Of a DNA stretch of 60,603 nucleotides, positions 6,987 through 17,045 are shown one piece after another (within the stretch, counting starts at the first letter, position 1; each line of letters starts with the position of its first letter). The DNA comes from Microcoleus sp. CAWBG506 (GTDB lineage: Bacteria > Cyanobacteriota > Cyanobacteriia > Cyanobacteriales > Microcoleaceae): NCBI GenBank assembly GCA_020883125.1, contig JAHREW010000040.1:1-60603 (forward strand), written 5' to 3'. The notes below the pieces were generated by a model. The model was not told the origin of the DNA, did not search any database, and saw only the letters and a list, made by a program, of their open reading frames with translations. A program made the translations under genes and the position numbers.

Positions 6987-8921
6987 TCAGTAATTCCAGG
7001 GAATTTCTAGATCGTGAGTGCCAATTTCGCGGAAATGAATAATGCTATTTTGCTTGCTCATATCAATTTTGACACTAAGATAGGTGGTGAGATTACTGGT
7101 TTTTGGAATCAGATCAGCCGGGATACGAGCGGCAATATATCGCTGACCAAATTTGCTGTTCCAATGGCGGGCGAATGGGTGATCGTAAGTTGCTAGGAAC
7201 CTTTCAATGGGATTTCCATTGACAGTAATGCCAGAGTGCATACAACCATTCCAGTCACTGTTATGTTCGACAAGATAGAGCAACTTGTCACGCCCAGACG
7301 GTACGACTGGAACTTTCAATTCCAAATTCGTCTTGGACGGAATCATGGCGAGTACATCACTTTTCCAATTCTCTGAGTTCCAGGTTGTGGCATTACCGCC
7401 ATTAACTGCCCAGTGGTATCCGACTGCTGATTGAGTTGCATGACTCCAAGGGTTTTTGCTGAATGCTAACCCAGAAAGCCACAAATGGTTCGTACTATTA
7501 GGTTTAGAAATCAGCGCTAGTTTCCGAGTTTCTCCCGCCGGTAGTTGGGCGAGATTTGTCCCGATCGCGATCGGCAGCCATTGATGAAAATTGGAGTAAC
7601 TATCACTGAGGGAACCGTCGGGACAGTAGCAATTTGTGGATCTGTATCCACCAGTCCACATTCCGAGTTCTTCGGTTTTTTTGTTGTCTTTATCTAGTAA
7701 GTAGGCCTTGATCAAGTTCCATCGTTCGCCTAATACCCTTACCCAGACGGTATTGTATCCATCGGGAATGTTGACAACAGCACCGTTTCCGTCCGTCTCA
7801 TTGCTACCTCCGTAGGCAATAATGGGACGATCGTTCCACAGGTTTTTTGCGGTAAAGGTGGTATCATCGTAGTATGATGGGTTTCCTAGTTTCGCGATCG
7901 CCCCTGCATTTCTGGCAGCAAAAATATCTTGATAAACAATTGGTTCACTCGGATACATCCGGTGTCGGAGCGGGTTACTAGACTCAACATTTTTGGCTCG
8001 AATGCTGCCGTTAACCTCTAATGTCGCCCCTGGATTTGTTGTGCCAATGCCAACTTTACCGTCATGATTAATACAGAGAACGCTCCGACTGTCTCGATCG
8101 AGAAAATTAACTAAAGTAGCATCACCACTTCGATCGATATCCGAGCGGAAAGTTAGGGTTCCCAAACTTTTAATTTGCCCGGAATCAATGCGGAAATCTC
8201 CATTTTGAATGTGCAGCTTGTCACTGGGAGATGTCGTACCCAGACCTATCTTACCATCCACAATCAAATTTTCGGTGACTTTTAAAGCAGTTTGCACCTG
8301 AAGAGAACCGGAGGAATGTCCCGATCTGATTGTACCAAAAACGGTAACAGTATCTCCATCATCATTACCGAGTTCGACGTTTCCTTCCATTTTTTCGGTG
8401 CTTTTGGAAATTACATTTCCAACTACGGTAAGATTGCCGTAAACTCGCAAATCTTTGGCTTGAAAATCTTTGGTTTCACTGCCTTGCACTACACTATTGA
8501 CATAGTTTTTTGTAGCTGTGTCTAAGGTAGTTACAGTTGTTTCCACATAGGTTTTGACAGTTGTATCTAATTTTGTTACAGCCGTATCTACATAATTTTT
8601 GATCGCTTTTTGGGTAGAAACAATACTATCGCTATTATTGCTCAGACTATCATCAGCAGAAAACTGATTGACTGCTACTCCTTCTGCTAGTTTGAGAGCG
8701 CCTTTGATTTCTAAGGGAGTGCTGGTGGTTGGGGCGATCGCGCTTACAGTCAAAGCTTGGGCTATGGTGAGGGGGCCTTGTAAAGATTCTGGTCCTTCTC
8801 GGTTGATTTTGGACGTTTCTAGCCGGACGATTTCCTGCATGGCTGCATTCCAGTCTGCCGATCGAACTGGATCGCCTGTTTTTTTGACTTCGGGTGTGAA
8901 TTTAGTGCCGTTGTTGGTCAT
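6987..8921 (-). CDS. Tail fibre / adhesin 1 with carbohydrate-binding-like C-terminus
   Basis: 644 residues. Residues about 1-190 are closely similar to the start of the next fibre gene (GPLTIAQALTV, NQFSADDSLSNN, KMEGNVELGNDD), so both share one baseplate-anchoring module. The middle holds VGIGTTNPGATLEVNG-type repeats and a second GLGTTSPSDKLHIQNG, common in trimeric phage fibres. The last 330 residues are rich in Trp, Asn and Gly and look like a beta-sandwich binding domain; they are not related to the second fibre. Presumed receptor-binding tip of the particle. No intramolecular chaperone domain of the S74 type is visible. Confidence 0.75.
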   Translation of the reverse strand: MTNNGTKFTPEVKKTGDPVRSADWNAAMQEIVRLETSKINREGPESLQGPLTIAQALTVSAIAPTTSTPLEIKGALKLAEGVAVNQFSADDSLSNNSDSIVSTQKAIKNYVDTAVTKLDTTVKTYVETTVTTLDTATKNYVNSVVQGSETKDFQAKDLRVYGNLTVVGNVISKSTEKMEGNVELGNDDGDTVTVFGTIRSGHSSGSLQVQTALKVTENLIVDGKIGLGTTSPSDKLHIQNGDFRIDSGQIKSLGTLTFRSDIDRSGDATLVNFLDRDSRSVLCINHDGKVGIGTTNPGATLEVNGSIRAKNVESSNPLRHRMYPSEPIVYQDIFAARNAGAIAKLGNPSYYDDTTFTAKNLWNDRPIIAYGGSNETDGNGAVVNIPDGYNTVWVRVLGERWNLIKAYLLDKDNKKTEELGMWTGGYRSTNCYCPDGSLSDSYSNFHQWLPIAIGTNLAQLPAGETRKLALISKPNSTNHLWLSGLAFSKNPWSHATQSAVGYHWAVNGGNATTWNSENWKSDVLAMIPSKTNLELKVPVVPSGRDKLLYLVEHNSDWNGCMHSGITVNGNPIERFLATYDHPFARHWNSKFGQRYIAARIPADLIPKTSNLTTYLSVKIDMSKQNSIIHFREIGTHDLEIPWNY

Positions 8922-8972
8922 TGTTGGATTTTCCCAAAATTGTTAATTATTTAACTTATTGTTGGTCATTAT

Positions 8973-9911
8973 TTATAGCTTCATAATCAAAGCAAGGGCA
9001 TAATATGGAGGTCTGTTTTCGTGTGCTTGATTACCACCTACAGTAGTAGTATCGAAGTCCCAGAGGGGAGAATCGTTATTATTTGCTGGGAAATTCCCAC
9101 CCCCATCGCTAGATGTGACAATGTGTGAATATCTGTGGCTGTGAGCAGGCATTTGTTCTACGGTAAGAGCTACAGTAGCAGCACCACCTGTAGATGCTAC
9201 TGCATAACTATTACCAGCACCTACAATAAATCTATCTCTCAAATCTGGTGTGCCATTTTGACCATTACAAAGCGCCCATCCTGTAGGAATTTGCTCGACA
9301 GGCCCGGACCACATCACAATTATTCCTTTGACAATCGCACCGTCACCAATAAAAGCTGGCGCGACGATCGCATTATTCACAACCAAGTTCTTTGTGGAAT
9401 GTCTTGAACTGATTGTGCCAAAAACAGTAATAATATCTCTATCTTCATTACCGAGTTCGACATTACCCTCCATTTTTTGGATATCTTTCGATATCACCTC
9501 TCCGTCCACGGTAAGTTTGCCATAAACCCGCACATCTTTGGCTTTAAAATCTTGATTTTCACTCCCTTGAACAGCCCTATCTACATAAGCTTTAACAGCT
9601 TTTTGAGTCGGAACAATAGTATCTCTATTATTGCTGAGACTCTCATCATTAGAAAACTGATTGACAGCCACTCCACCGGCCAATTTCAACGCGCCTTTAA
9701 CTTCTAATTGAATGCTGGTAATAGTTGTCGTATCAACTGCTAATGCCGATTCGATCGTCAGAGGGCCCTGTAAAGAATCCCCGCCCTGCCGGTTAACTTT
9801 CGCACTCTCTAAGCGGACTGTTTCCTGCATTCCCGCATTCCATTCATCAGACAAAATTAAATCGCCTGGTTTTTTATGTTGGGGAGCAAATTTGCCGTTA
9901 TTGGTAGTCAT
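8973..9911 (-). CDS. Tail fibre / adhesin 2 with tail-collar domain
   Basis: 312 residues. The first about 190 residues are a paralogue of adhesin 1 (GDLILSDEWNAGMQETVRLE, GPLTIESALAV). The C-terminal 110 residues form a phage tail-collar domain: GWALCNGQNGTPDLRDRFIV, a His-x-His at EQMPAHSHRYSH and the closing NRPPYYALALIMKL. Such domains fold as trimers around metal and sit at the tip of short fibres. It is read just before adhesin 1 (51 bp gap) and after the small tail protein. Confidence 0.85.
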   Translation of the reverse strand: MTTNNGKFAPQHKKPGDLILSDEWNAGMQETVRLESAKVNRQGGDSLQGPLTIESALAVDTTTITSIQLEVKGALKLAGGVAVNQFSNDESLSNNRDTIVPTQKAVKAYVDRAVQGSENQDFKAKDVRVYGKLTVDGEVISKDIQKMEGNVELGNEDRDIITVFGTISSRHSTKNLVVNNAIVAPAFIGDGAIVKGIIVMWSGPVEQIPTGWALCNGQNGTPDLRDRFIVGAGNSYAVASTGGAATVALTVEQMPAHSHRYSHIVTSSDGGGNFPANNNDSPLWDFDTTTVGGNQAHENRPPYYALALIMKL

Positions 9912-9946
9912 TATTTTTACCTATGCTGAATTTTTGAATCGCCAAT

Positions 9947-10462
9947 TTAAAAAATGATTTCCCAAACTAAAGTCAGCTTGAAATCAGCCGTTTTAGTAAT
10001 GTTGGGAAATACGACTCGATTGTACATAATTCCCCCTTGGGCGCTATTAAATAGTCCGGCTTCAGTCAAAGCTAGCGGTTGATTGGGGGGTTCGGCAAAG
10101 TCTAAGTCAACGCACAATCTCACCTTGCGATTTTTTTGTCTGACGGTTCCGCTTTCAACTTTAATCGGGATTTCATCGGCATCGCTTAAATCTCTGGCAA
10201 GATCCAGGGGTTTGACTTCTTTGCGAAATACTTCTTTTTGCAATGCGGTATCTTCAACTGGATTCACCGGATTACTCCCAGTACCGATCGCCAGATAACG
10301 GATCGGCTCGATTTTTTGATTTAAAAACATTTTCGCAACTAAATCTCGTCCGCTATAGACGATGAAATTATTGGCTTTAACTTCATCGACAAGTTCACCT
10401 GCGGGATTAAATTGTTGGATAATCAATCGTCCTTTCATGTCCATTGCATCAGCCATTTTCAT
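9947..10462 (-). CDS. Small tail-associated protein upstream of the fibres
   Basis: 171 residues. Starts at ATG 10462 with GAGGA about 10 bases upstream. The motif RYLAIGTGSNPVNPVEDTAL followed by KVRLCVDLDFAEPPN and LTEAGLFNSAQGGIMYNRVV is typical of small phage tail proteins that lie between tail protein I and the fibres; they have an immunoglobulin-like or jelly-roll fold. It probably links fibres to the baseplate; the precise role is inferred from position. Confidence 0.65.
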   Translation of the reverse strand: MKMADAMDMKGRLIIQQFNPAGELVDEVKANNFIVYSGRDLVAKMFLNQKIEPIRYLAIGTGSNPVNPVEDTALQKEVFRKEVKPLDLARDLSDADEIPIKVESGTVRQKNRKVRLCVDLDFAEPPNQPLALTEAGLFNSAQGGIMYNRVVFPNITKTADFKLTLVWEIIF

Positions 10463-10486
10463 AGTTTTAGTTTCCTCAATTGCTAG

Positions 10487-12523
10487 TTATTCAAAGCCGT
10501 TACCTGAGTCGAAATCGGTATAATCAAATACACCGGAGATTAAGAAATTATCGGTCATTTCATGGTAATTTTCGTCCGGGGCGGGAGGTGGGATAGAGGG
10601 AAAGCGATCGCCATTGTCAAATATAGCATAATCAAACACTCCAGTAGTTAACAATTTCTCACTTATTTCGTGGCGAATGCCGTCGGGATAGGGAACTTTT
10701 AAGCCCAGAAGATTAAATTTTTCTTCGGCTATGTGAGTTTCCAGAAAAGGCGATCGCACGACGGTTAACCTGAGTTGTAAATCATGGGTTTCTCGGAAAA
10801 CTTTTTCATAATTAATCAGGGCCAAAACACCGGCACCTTTCACATGATCAATGATATTAGCAATTTGGTGTCGCGGATGATCTGACGCTTCACCAAACTT
10901 ATCAGAATATCCGGGAATATCCCAAGGAATTGTCACTTCAAACATCCCTGGATTAAGTTTGTAAATTCGCATCTCTAAATGGATGGCGACTTCAGCAAAA
11001 CCTAGGGTACTGGAATCAAACTTTTGCCGATCGAATAAGCCGACAGGATAATCGCCGATAATTTGGGCTTCAAAGCGCCACCGAGAGTTACTGATTGGTA
11101 GTAATGGCGTGTTTTCTTGAGTGTGAAAAGGTTGTCCATTGACTAAGACGGTATTCCCTCGAAATAATAACTTATCACCGGATTTTATCCTGCCTTGGTA
11201 GCAGATAAAATTTCCCGTATCGAGATGAACTATTCGGGGATTATACAACCCTTCCACAGGTAAAGTTAGTGGAACTTCTAAGAAAATTTCGATTTCCGAT
11301 GGTTGGGGGTTGAGGCTGGCGGCGACAAACTCTTCAAACAACCTTAAAGGATAGTGATAGGCGACTATACCGAAGGAAGTATTCGGAGGACGTATCCAGG
11401 TTTTTTCCGGGTCAAATTCTTCGATCCGAATTTGCTTTTTGGCCGCTAAAGCAGCCTCTGAATCGCCTAAAATTCCCAAGTTAGCTGCGACTAAATCGAG
11501 AATACCTTGGCGAGTGGCAGCACCTTGCCGCAAAATCGCGATAATCCCTTTCAGTCTTTCCCGATAAGGGGCATAACTTTTTTCTAGTTCCCTGGGATAA
11601 GTGGCTTCTAACAGCAGGCGATTTTGTTTGATGCGATTGGTAGTATCTAGGGGATCATTTTCGGGTTTGTAGGATTCTAAAAAGCGATTTAGTTCGGCAA
11701 TTAAGGCTTGTTCAACTTCACCTTTTGAGGGAATGTTGCTAGATTCAATATATTCGGGATAGGCTGCTTCTAATAGGAGTCGGTGCAGTCGCAGGCGATC
11801 GTCGTGATTAGTGGGGGCTGCTATGAGTTGTTTAACGCTTTCCAGCAGTAGTATACTCTTAAAGTATGCCTTATTTTTGGCGTAAAAATCTGGTTTTGTG
11901 AGTTGCTGGTTTAGTAGTGTTAAGAGTATTTGTTGTAGGGGTTGGGGTACGGATTCGCTACCGTCATATAGGCTTAAAAGTTGTTTATTTTCTGAATTTA
12001 ATTGAGAGTGGAGATACTTACTGACTGGATGTTGGGCGACGAGAATTGAAATTGCTAATTGGGGTAAATTTTTAAATGAATCTTCGTGAAATTTGGGCTG
12101 AGTTACTTGGTAGCGATCGAGTATTTGGTTAGTTTCAAGAGTCAGCTTTTTGCGTAATTCCTGGGATACTATGTCGGTATTCGTTTGCAGTTTCGCGACG
12201 AAACTATCAACATTTTTGATCGAACCGATGCTAAAGCGATCGCTAACCTGAATCAGTTGAGATGTACCACCCAAGGCTTCTAAATAGATGGTAAGTAATT
12301 TATCTAAATCGCCTTTTTGCTGACCAATAAAACCTTGAGAACCTTCATTAGTAGCGGTATCTACGTGATGGGCGTGCATCACATCCAATAAGTCAGTTTC
12401 TGCTTGTTCGATGATGTAGCCAAAAACATCGATAAATTGATATAGGACACTTTCGACATTTTGGGTGTCGTAAAAGTGCGGTAAGCGACTGGCGATGTTG
12501 AGGGTTTTACCGAGTTTTTCCAT
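10487..12523 (-). CDS. Baseplate tail protein I-like (large form)
   Basis: 678 residues. The start LGKTLNIASRLPHFYDTQNV and the helical segment FIDVFGYIIEQAETDLLDVM, with a middle ILRQGAATRQGILDLVAANL, match the large wedge proteins that follow baseplate J in contractile systems (gpI/gp7-like). Its ribosome site GGAGG lies inside the last codons of the baseplate J gene (stop TAA 3 bp later), so the two are translationally coupled. It presumably joins wedge and fibre. Two similar C-terminal stretches (ISEKLLTTGVFDYAIFDNGD and DNFLISGVFDYTDFDSGNG) form a short internal repeat. Confidence 0.75.
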   Translation of the reverse strand: MEKLGKTLNIASRLPHFYDTQNVESVLYQFIDVFGYIIEQAETDLLDVMHAHHVDTATNEGSQGFIGQQKGDLDKLLTIYLEALGGTSQLIQVSDRFSIGSIKNVDSFVAKLQTNTDIVSQELRKKLTLETNQILDRYQVTQPKFHEDSFKNLPQLAISILVAQHPVSKYLHSQLNSENKQLLSLYDGSESVPQPLQQILLTLLNQQLTKPDFYAKNKAYFKSILLLESVKQLIAAPTNHDDRLRLHRLLLEAAYPEYIESSNIPSKGEVEQALIAELNRFLESYKPENDPLDTTNRIKQNRLLLEATYPRELEKSYAPYRERLKGIIAILRQGAATRQGILDLVAANLGILGDSEAALAAKKQIRIEEFDPEKTWIRPPNTSFGIVAYHYPLRLFEEFVAASLNPQPSEIEIFLEVPLTLPVEGLYNPRIVHLDTGNFICYQGRIKSGDKLLFRGNTVLVNGQPFHTQENTPLLPISNSRWRFEAQIIGDYPVGLFDRQKFDSSTLGFAEVAIHLEMRIYKLNPGMFEVTIPWDIPGYSDKFGEASDHPRHQIANIIDHVKGAGVLALINYEKVFRETHDLQLRLTVVRSPFLETHIAEEKFNLLGLKVPYPDGIRHEISEKLLTTGVFDYAIFDNGDRFPSIPPPAPDENYHEMTDNFLISGVFDYTDFDSGNGFE

Positions 12524-12528
12524 GACAA

Positions 12529-15033
12529 TTAACCTCCGGTAATTTCCACGATAATTTGTAGGTTATCCCCGCTGAGATTGAGGGGTTCTAGTTGGGCGCG
12601 TTCCATAATCCGCATGGGGATATCCTGCTGGGTGAAAATGCTTTCCCGCGCCGTAAGTTCTAAAGTATCTAGGGTATAATCTGCCCCCCGCAGAAAAATC
12701 CGGGTAACATCAATGAGTTGTGCTTTGTTGTCACCGTCAGGAATCAAGGTTTGCAAGGTGGCTAGGGAAAGATTGTTAGCCCGATCGCGAATTAATGATA
12801 GCAAGTTAGTTCGCAATTGCTCGTAGTCGAGATTTTCGCCCAGATTCAAACTCGGCAACTGTTGGGTAAAACTGGGGGTAAACAGACTGGTTAAAGTCTC
12901 TTTCATGGCGGTTTTTAGCTGTTCTGGATTGATATTTTCCGGTGGTAATCCGGTGGTATTCAGTCTCAGTTTTAACTTGCTAATGGCGATCGGTACTACC
13001 TGGACATCACTATCGATCGCAAAATCAGTGGCCAACTGGGTTTTTTCAAATGGTTCCACCCGAATTTCTTTTTTCTGAACATCTAGGCGATCGCGAGCAT
13101 TTTCTAAATCTAATACCTGAAAATCTCCTAATTTCCAATTGACATCAAGCACCGATTCAACGTCAAGTGCCCGATTGACAAATTTGTCAATTTCGATATT
13201 TTCTTCCGGCTTTAGCTGTTCCAGATAATCGCTCAATTCTTGTCTGACTTTGGTTAATACTGTCTGTTTTTCCAAAGCAGTGATGGTAAGCGGCAATATC
13301 AGTTTAATCGCACCACTAATTCTCAGGAAATGAGAGAATATAAAAGTTTTTCCTAGCTTGCCTTTTTCAACAAAACTCACCTCTACTTTTTGGCCATCAA
13401 AACTCATTTTGGGATTCCATAAATGGGGATTCAGCCACACTTCGACTTCGGCATTTAGTTGAGCTTTAATCGCACTGACACTAATACTTTCACCCACCAA
13501 TAGACGCTGGAAATAGGTTTGCAGTGTTTCGAGGAAAGTATTGTGAGTTTCCTGGGTTAAACTAGGGGCTTTTACTTGCACATCTACAGTTAAAGATTTA
13601 ATTTCCGAAGCAACGCGGATGGATTTAACAGTGAATTTTTCCAGAATATCTGCCTCCAATCGCTTCACAGTGGAAGCATAGGAATCGACTTCTGGTTTTT
13701 TCCCTACTTGGCGCGTCGTTTTCAGAGCAAAATCTAATAAATCGCTGACGTTTTGACAGTCTAAAATTTTGCGAGTAAGTTGGGATATCAACAGCGGTTG
13801 TCCCATTTTCTGAGTTTTGAGGTGGGCGGCGATCGCCTTTTCTACCTGTTCCTCAATTTGTATCCTTTCCGCAGCAGATATCCGCAAATTTGAATTTAAT
13901 TCAATGCGGAAAACACCATCAATTTCAATGGCATTCGCTGGCTTTAAAATCGCATAAATTCCCGCAGCCCTTACCCGTTCAATCTCCTGTTTAATTTGGC
14001 TAACTTTATTGGTATCTTCAAAATCTATGCCATCGACGAATACTTCAATAACACCAAACTCCCGCAACTCGATCGGTTCACTATTACTGAGATTAAAACT
14101 AAGCTCATTAATGCGTAATGGTTCCCACTGCGTAGTATAACTTTGGTTTAATTCTCCGGCTTTTCCTGGGATCGATGCTTCAACACTCACTTCTACCGTT
14201 TCAACGGTAAAATTGATGCTTTCCGTTGTAGCAAATTGTTTTCTAGTAGTGGTTTCCAGAACAATAGTTAATTCTGTCCCTCTGGGAATGCGAAGGGGCA
14301 ATTTTTCCGCTGATACTGGCGTACTAGACAGACTGACTTTTCCTTTCGCATTATGAAAGTTTTCTCTAACCTTAACTTCCCTAACTCCCGGTAAACTCAA
14401 CAGGGCATTTTCAATCGATGTCGTATTGGCATTACTAGCAGCAATCAAAGCTTTTTTAGCCCGTTCCCGCAGTTGTTCGTCTGTCTCCCGCAGCTTACCA
14501 GTAAAGACAATTGCTTCGGGATTATCAACTGTTTTCACCCCCGGTATCGGCTGGGGCATGATTTTTACAGTTCCCGCTTTCGTAACTTCTGTTTCTCCTG
14601 GCTGTATGGCTTGTACCCGCACTTTGATCGATGTTTCCGTGGGGGGAATAATTTGCGCTTCAATGGTTTTGTAAGCTTTTTTCGGTGATTCTTCCTTATC
14701 TTCTGTGGTGACTAATGTTCCGATGGGAATCGTGATATTTTCATCCAGTCCCAAATCGCGATCGAAAGTAACTATTCCGGTAGCATAATCTGGTTCGCCG
14801 CGTTTAATCCCTAAAATCGCGACTACTTTATCTAGATCAACTTCGGCGGCGGTATCCACATAAGCAGATAGGTAAACCCGCTGCATTTCTTCGTACAAAA
14901 TCGCCATTTCATAAGCGAAGGATTCGTACAGGGTGCGAACCACACTTCCGGTTTGAAAGTCGCTGACGGTGGAGACTGTGCGATCGCGCATCGCCTCAAA
15001 TATTTGGGTAAAATTCTTCTGTTCAAAAACCAT
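12529..15033 (-). CDS. Baseplate assembly protein J
   Basis: 834 residues from the ATG at 15033. The N-terminal half carries the Baseplate_J hallmark: DFQTGSVVRTLYESFAYEMA, then a beta-rich part and LRETDEQLRERAKKALIAAS with SIENALLSLPGVREVKVREN. The second half holds several repeated domains of the type LTVDVQVKAPS, making it much longer than P2 gpJ (about 300 residues) and closer to the enlarged gp6-like proteins of non-lytic contractile systems. It builds the inner baseplate ring with the gp25-like protein encoded just upstream. Confidence 0.88.
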   Translation of the reverse strand: MVFEQKNFTQIFEAMRDRTVSTVSDFQTGSVVRTLYESFAYEMAILYEEMQRVYLSAYVDTAAEVDLDKVVAILGIKRGEPDYATGIVTFDRDLGLDENITIPIGTLVTTEDKEESPKKAYKTIEAQIIPPTETSIKVRVQAIQPGETEVTKAGTVKIMPQPIPGVKTVDNPEAIVFTGKLRETDEQLRERAKKALIAASNANTTSIENALLSLPGVREVKVRENFHNAKGKVSLSSTPVSAEKLPLRIPRGTELTIVLETTTRKQFATTESINFTVETVEVSVEASIPGKAGELNQSYTTQWEPLRINELSFNLSNSEPIELREFGVIEVFVDGIDFEDTNKVSQIKQEIERVRAAGIYAILKPANAIEIDGVFRIELNSNLRISAAERIQIEEQVEKAIAAHLKTQKMGQPLLISQLTRKILDCQNVSDLLDFALKTTRQVGKKPEVDSYASTVKRLEADILEKFTVKSIRVASEIKSLTVDVQVKAPSLTQETHNTFLETLQTYFQRLLVGESISVSAIKAQLNAEVEVWLNPHLWNPKMSFDGQKVEVSFVEKGKLGKTFIFSHFLRISGAIKLILPLTITALEKQTVLTKVRQELSDYLEQLKPEENIEIDKFVNRALDVESVLDVNWKLGDFQVLDLENARDRLDVQKKEIRVEPFEKTQLATDFAIDSDVQVVPIAISKLKLRLNTTGLPPENINPEQLKTAMKETLTSLFTPSFTQQLPSLNLGENLDYEQLRTNLLSLIRDRANNLSLATLQTLIPDGDNKAQLIDVTRIFLRGADYTLDTLELTARESIFTQQDIPMRIMERAQLEPLNLSGDNLQIIVEITGG

Positions 15034-15044
15034 AATCAAACTTC

Positions 15045-15509
15045 TTAATTTCCAACTATCGATATATTCAGAGTCAGCGGTGTATCTAAATCTACCACTT
15101 TTACGATGATTTTAGCTTTTAAAGTGTTAGGGTCTTTCAAGCGAGATGGCGGTTCAAAAACAAGATCAATGATCTCATCTATTCTGCTTTCTTGATGCAA
15201 ACATTCCCGGATATAAATATTGGCTAAACCTTGGGTTTTTATGTTGTTTAGTTCGCCCACCAACAGATATAAGCGCGAACCATAATCGGGATGTCCTAAA
15301 CTAGCTAGTTCTCCTTTGCGGGTATAAAGTCGATTTAAAATCGCTTGACTTAAATTATCTATTTTTGTTACCGTTGCTAAGTCGCGATTCTCGGCTTCTA
15401 AATCTACGTTGTTCCAATCGGCAAATCTGAGCAATTGACGATTCTGCGATTCTAAATCTCTGGAGTAGAGAGTTAGTTTTAAATCTAAATTTTGTAAATC
15501 ATCATCCAT
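15045..15509 (-). CDS. gp25/gpW-like baseplate wedge protein
   Basis: 154 residues. The gp25 signature is clear in NLSQAILNRLYTRKGELASL with HPDYGSRLYLLVGELNN and the following helix NIYIRECLHQESRIDEI. gp25 binds the first sheath layer and nucleates sheath assembly at the baseplate. It is read between the second spike-like gene and baseplate J, with gaps of 6 and 11 bp. Confidence 0.9.
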   Translation of the reverse strand: MDDDLQNLDLKLTLYSRDLESQNRQLLRFADWNNVDLEAENRDLATVTKIDNLSQAILNRLYTRKGELASLGHPDYGSRLYLLVGELNNIKTQGLANIYIRECLHQESRIDEIIDLVFEPPSRLKDPNTLKAKIIVKVVDLDTPLTLNISIVGN

Positions 15510-15515
15510 AATTTA

Positions 15516-16040
15516 TCACGATTTTTTGATGGTTTCTATGGTTGCTTGAGAAAAGGTTACATCGGCTTGACTCAAGTCAACTTTTCCGGTGATTTTGACA
15601 TTCCCAGCGATCGCTAAATTACCAGAAATTTGAATGGGTTTCTCATTCTGACTAGATAACTGAATGTCACCATCGGCAATTTTGATAATAGTACCACCAA
15701 AGCTAACTGTAATCGATCGCTCTGTCACCTCGATCGCTCTTTTGCCATCATGCTCAACGGCAAAATTACCTTGAGCCACAATCCGATTCTTAGTCACCAA
15801 AGAAATCCCATCTTTTTGATCTAAGCAAATCTTGGCATGACCGGACTTTTGGGGATCTGGACAAGTTTCATCAGTCCCCTGACAAAAACCCTTAGCATGG
15901 GGTTTTTCTACCCGACTCGGCATATCGTTGGGACAGATAAAAATCTCTAAATATAACGGATCGGCATTGGGCTTTTCCTGAATCGTTTGACTCCCTGTAT
16001 CATAAACATAATCGCTATTAGCACCTTTAATTCTGACCAT
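15516..16040 (-). CDS. Second spike-like beta-helix protein
   Basis: 174 residues from the ATG at 16040 (a TTG start 12 codons earlier is possible). The C-terminal 80 residues are short repeating beta strands (RSITVSFGGTIIKIADGDIQ, PIQISGNLAIAGNVKITGKV) like the tip helix of spike proteins and the C-terminus of the gene upstream. The N-terminal third has three to four Cys (FICPNDMP, GFCQGTDETCPDP, AKICLDQ) that might bind metal or form disulfides. Perhaps the spike tip, taking the place of a PAAR cap; not certain. Confidence 0.6.
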   Translation of the reverse strand: MVRIKGANSDYVYDTGSQTIQEKPNADPLYLEIFICPNDMPSRVEKPHAKGFCQGTDETCPDPQKSGHAKICLDQKDGISLVTKNRIVAQGNFAVEHDGKRAIEVTERSITVSFGGTIIKIADGDIQLSSQNEKPIQISGNLAIAGNVKITGKVDLSQADVTFSQATIETIKKS

Positions 16041-16095
16041 CTTCTTAATATTTGGGGTGGAAAGTTGACTGAACAAACGAGCATAGGATCAAGGC

Positions 16096-16165
16096 AAAAA
16101 AACCCGGTTTCTTAGAAAAATAGTGGCTCTCCACCAGAGATATCCAGGCAGAAACCGGGTTTTTG
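16096..16165. repeat. AAACCCGGTTTCT inverted-repeat hairpin between spike genes
   Basis: A 13-base perfect stem (AAACCCGGTTTCT with AGAAACCGGGTTT) around a loop of about 38 bases, with A/T runs on both outer sides so it could terminate in either direction. It lies inside the tail operon and might reduce expression of everything downstream, that is baseplate and fibres. Confidence 0.7.
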
Positions 16166-16193
16166 GCCCCGCCTGCGTCCAGGAATGGAGCAA

Positions 16194-17045
16194 TTAACCG
16201 ACTTGAGTATTTCTAGCTTTGGCTTGAATAGAATTAATCTTTTCAGTTGGGACCATCACCGGACAAGGCGCACCTAAATTCCCCATGTGAGTGTGCATAC
16301 TGAGAATAATATCATCACCATCGCCCACTGCATTAGCTAATAATCGGCCGCCAACTTGGATCGAACCGGTCGCAGCATCACCAATTTTAATGCTACCCAT
16401 ACTTTTGACAGTGACATTGTTACTAGCAGCGTCAATAGTAATGCCCCCAGCTTCGATTTTAATTTTGCAAGTACCATTATCAATGGTAATGTTGCCACCA
16501 CTCAAAACTACTTTACATTGTTCATTTTTGAGCGTAGCATCTCCCCCCTCTAAAGTTAAATGACATTTCTCATTCGTCAGATCAATTTTATCATCATTAA
16601 CCGTAATTACCTGCTTTTCATTTTTGCTAGTGACGGTAATTGATCCCTCTCGATCAATTTTAAAACTGCCCCCTTTTTCTCGATCGTGTTGCAGCAAAAA
16701 TTCCTTTTCTTTATTGACTGGAGGTTGGTCTTCATCATTATACAACCGCCCAATAATTATCGGAGCATTAATATCGCCTCCAATAAAACTCACCAAGACT
16801 AAATCTCCCACATTGGGAATATTCGCCAGTCCAATATGGGGCGTAACAGTTGGCACTTTCCGCAATTCAAAATCTTTGCCATCGGGCTGCTTTTTATTCT
16901 TCAATCTTACGGAACATTGGTAGTTATCTTGATCGCTATCCGAAGCATGGGGAAATATTGCCGTCACGATGCCAAGTTCGGTAGTATAAATTTTTTGTGC
17001 TTCTTGCTGGGCAACTTTTTGCATTACCCCAATAATTGAATCCAT
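16194..17045 (-). CDS. Baseplate spike protein V (VgrG/gp5-type)
   Basis: 283 residues from the ATG at 17045, which overlaps the stop of gene D (TAATG) and has GGGAGG 8 bases ahead. Residues about 20-120 are the OB-fold (ELGIVTAIFPHA, NVGDLVLVSFIGGDINAPII, IIGRLYND), followed by a long triple beta-helix of repeating strands (SITVTSKNEKQVITVNDDKI and similar). This is the membrane-piercing spike under the tube. No lysozyme domain is fused. Confidence 0.88.
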   Translation of the reverse strand: MDSIIGVMQKVAQQEAQKIYTTELGIVTAIFPHASDSDQDNYQCSVRLKNKKQPDGKDFELRKVPTVTPHIGLANIPNVGDLVLVSFIGGDINAPIIIGRLYNDEDQPPVNKEKEFLLQHDREKGGSFKIDREGSITVTSKNEKQVITVNDDKIDLTNEKCHLTLEGGDATLKNEQCKVVLSGGNITIDNGTCKIKIEAGGITIDAASNNVTVKSMGSIKIGDAATGSIQVGGRLLANAVGDGDDIILSMHTHMGNLGAPCPVMVPTEKINSIQAKARNTQVG

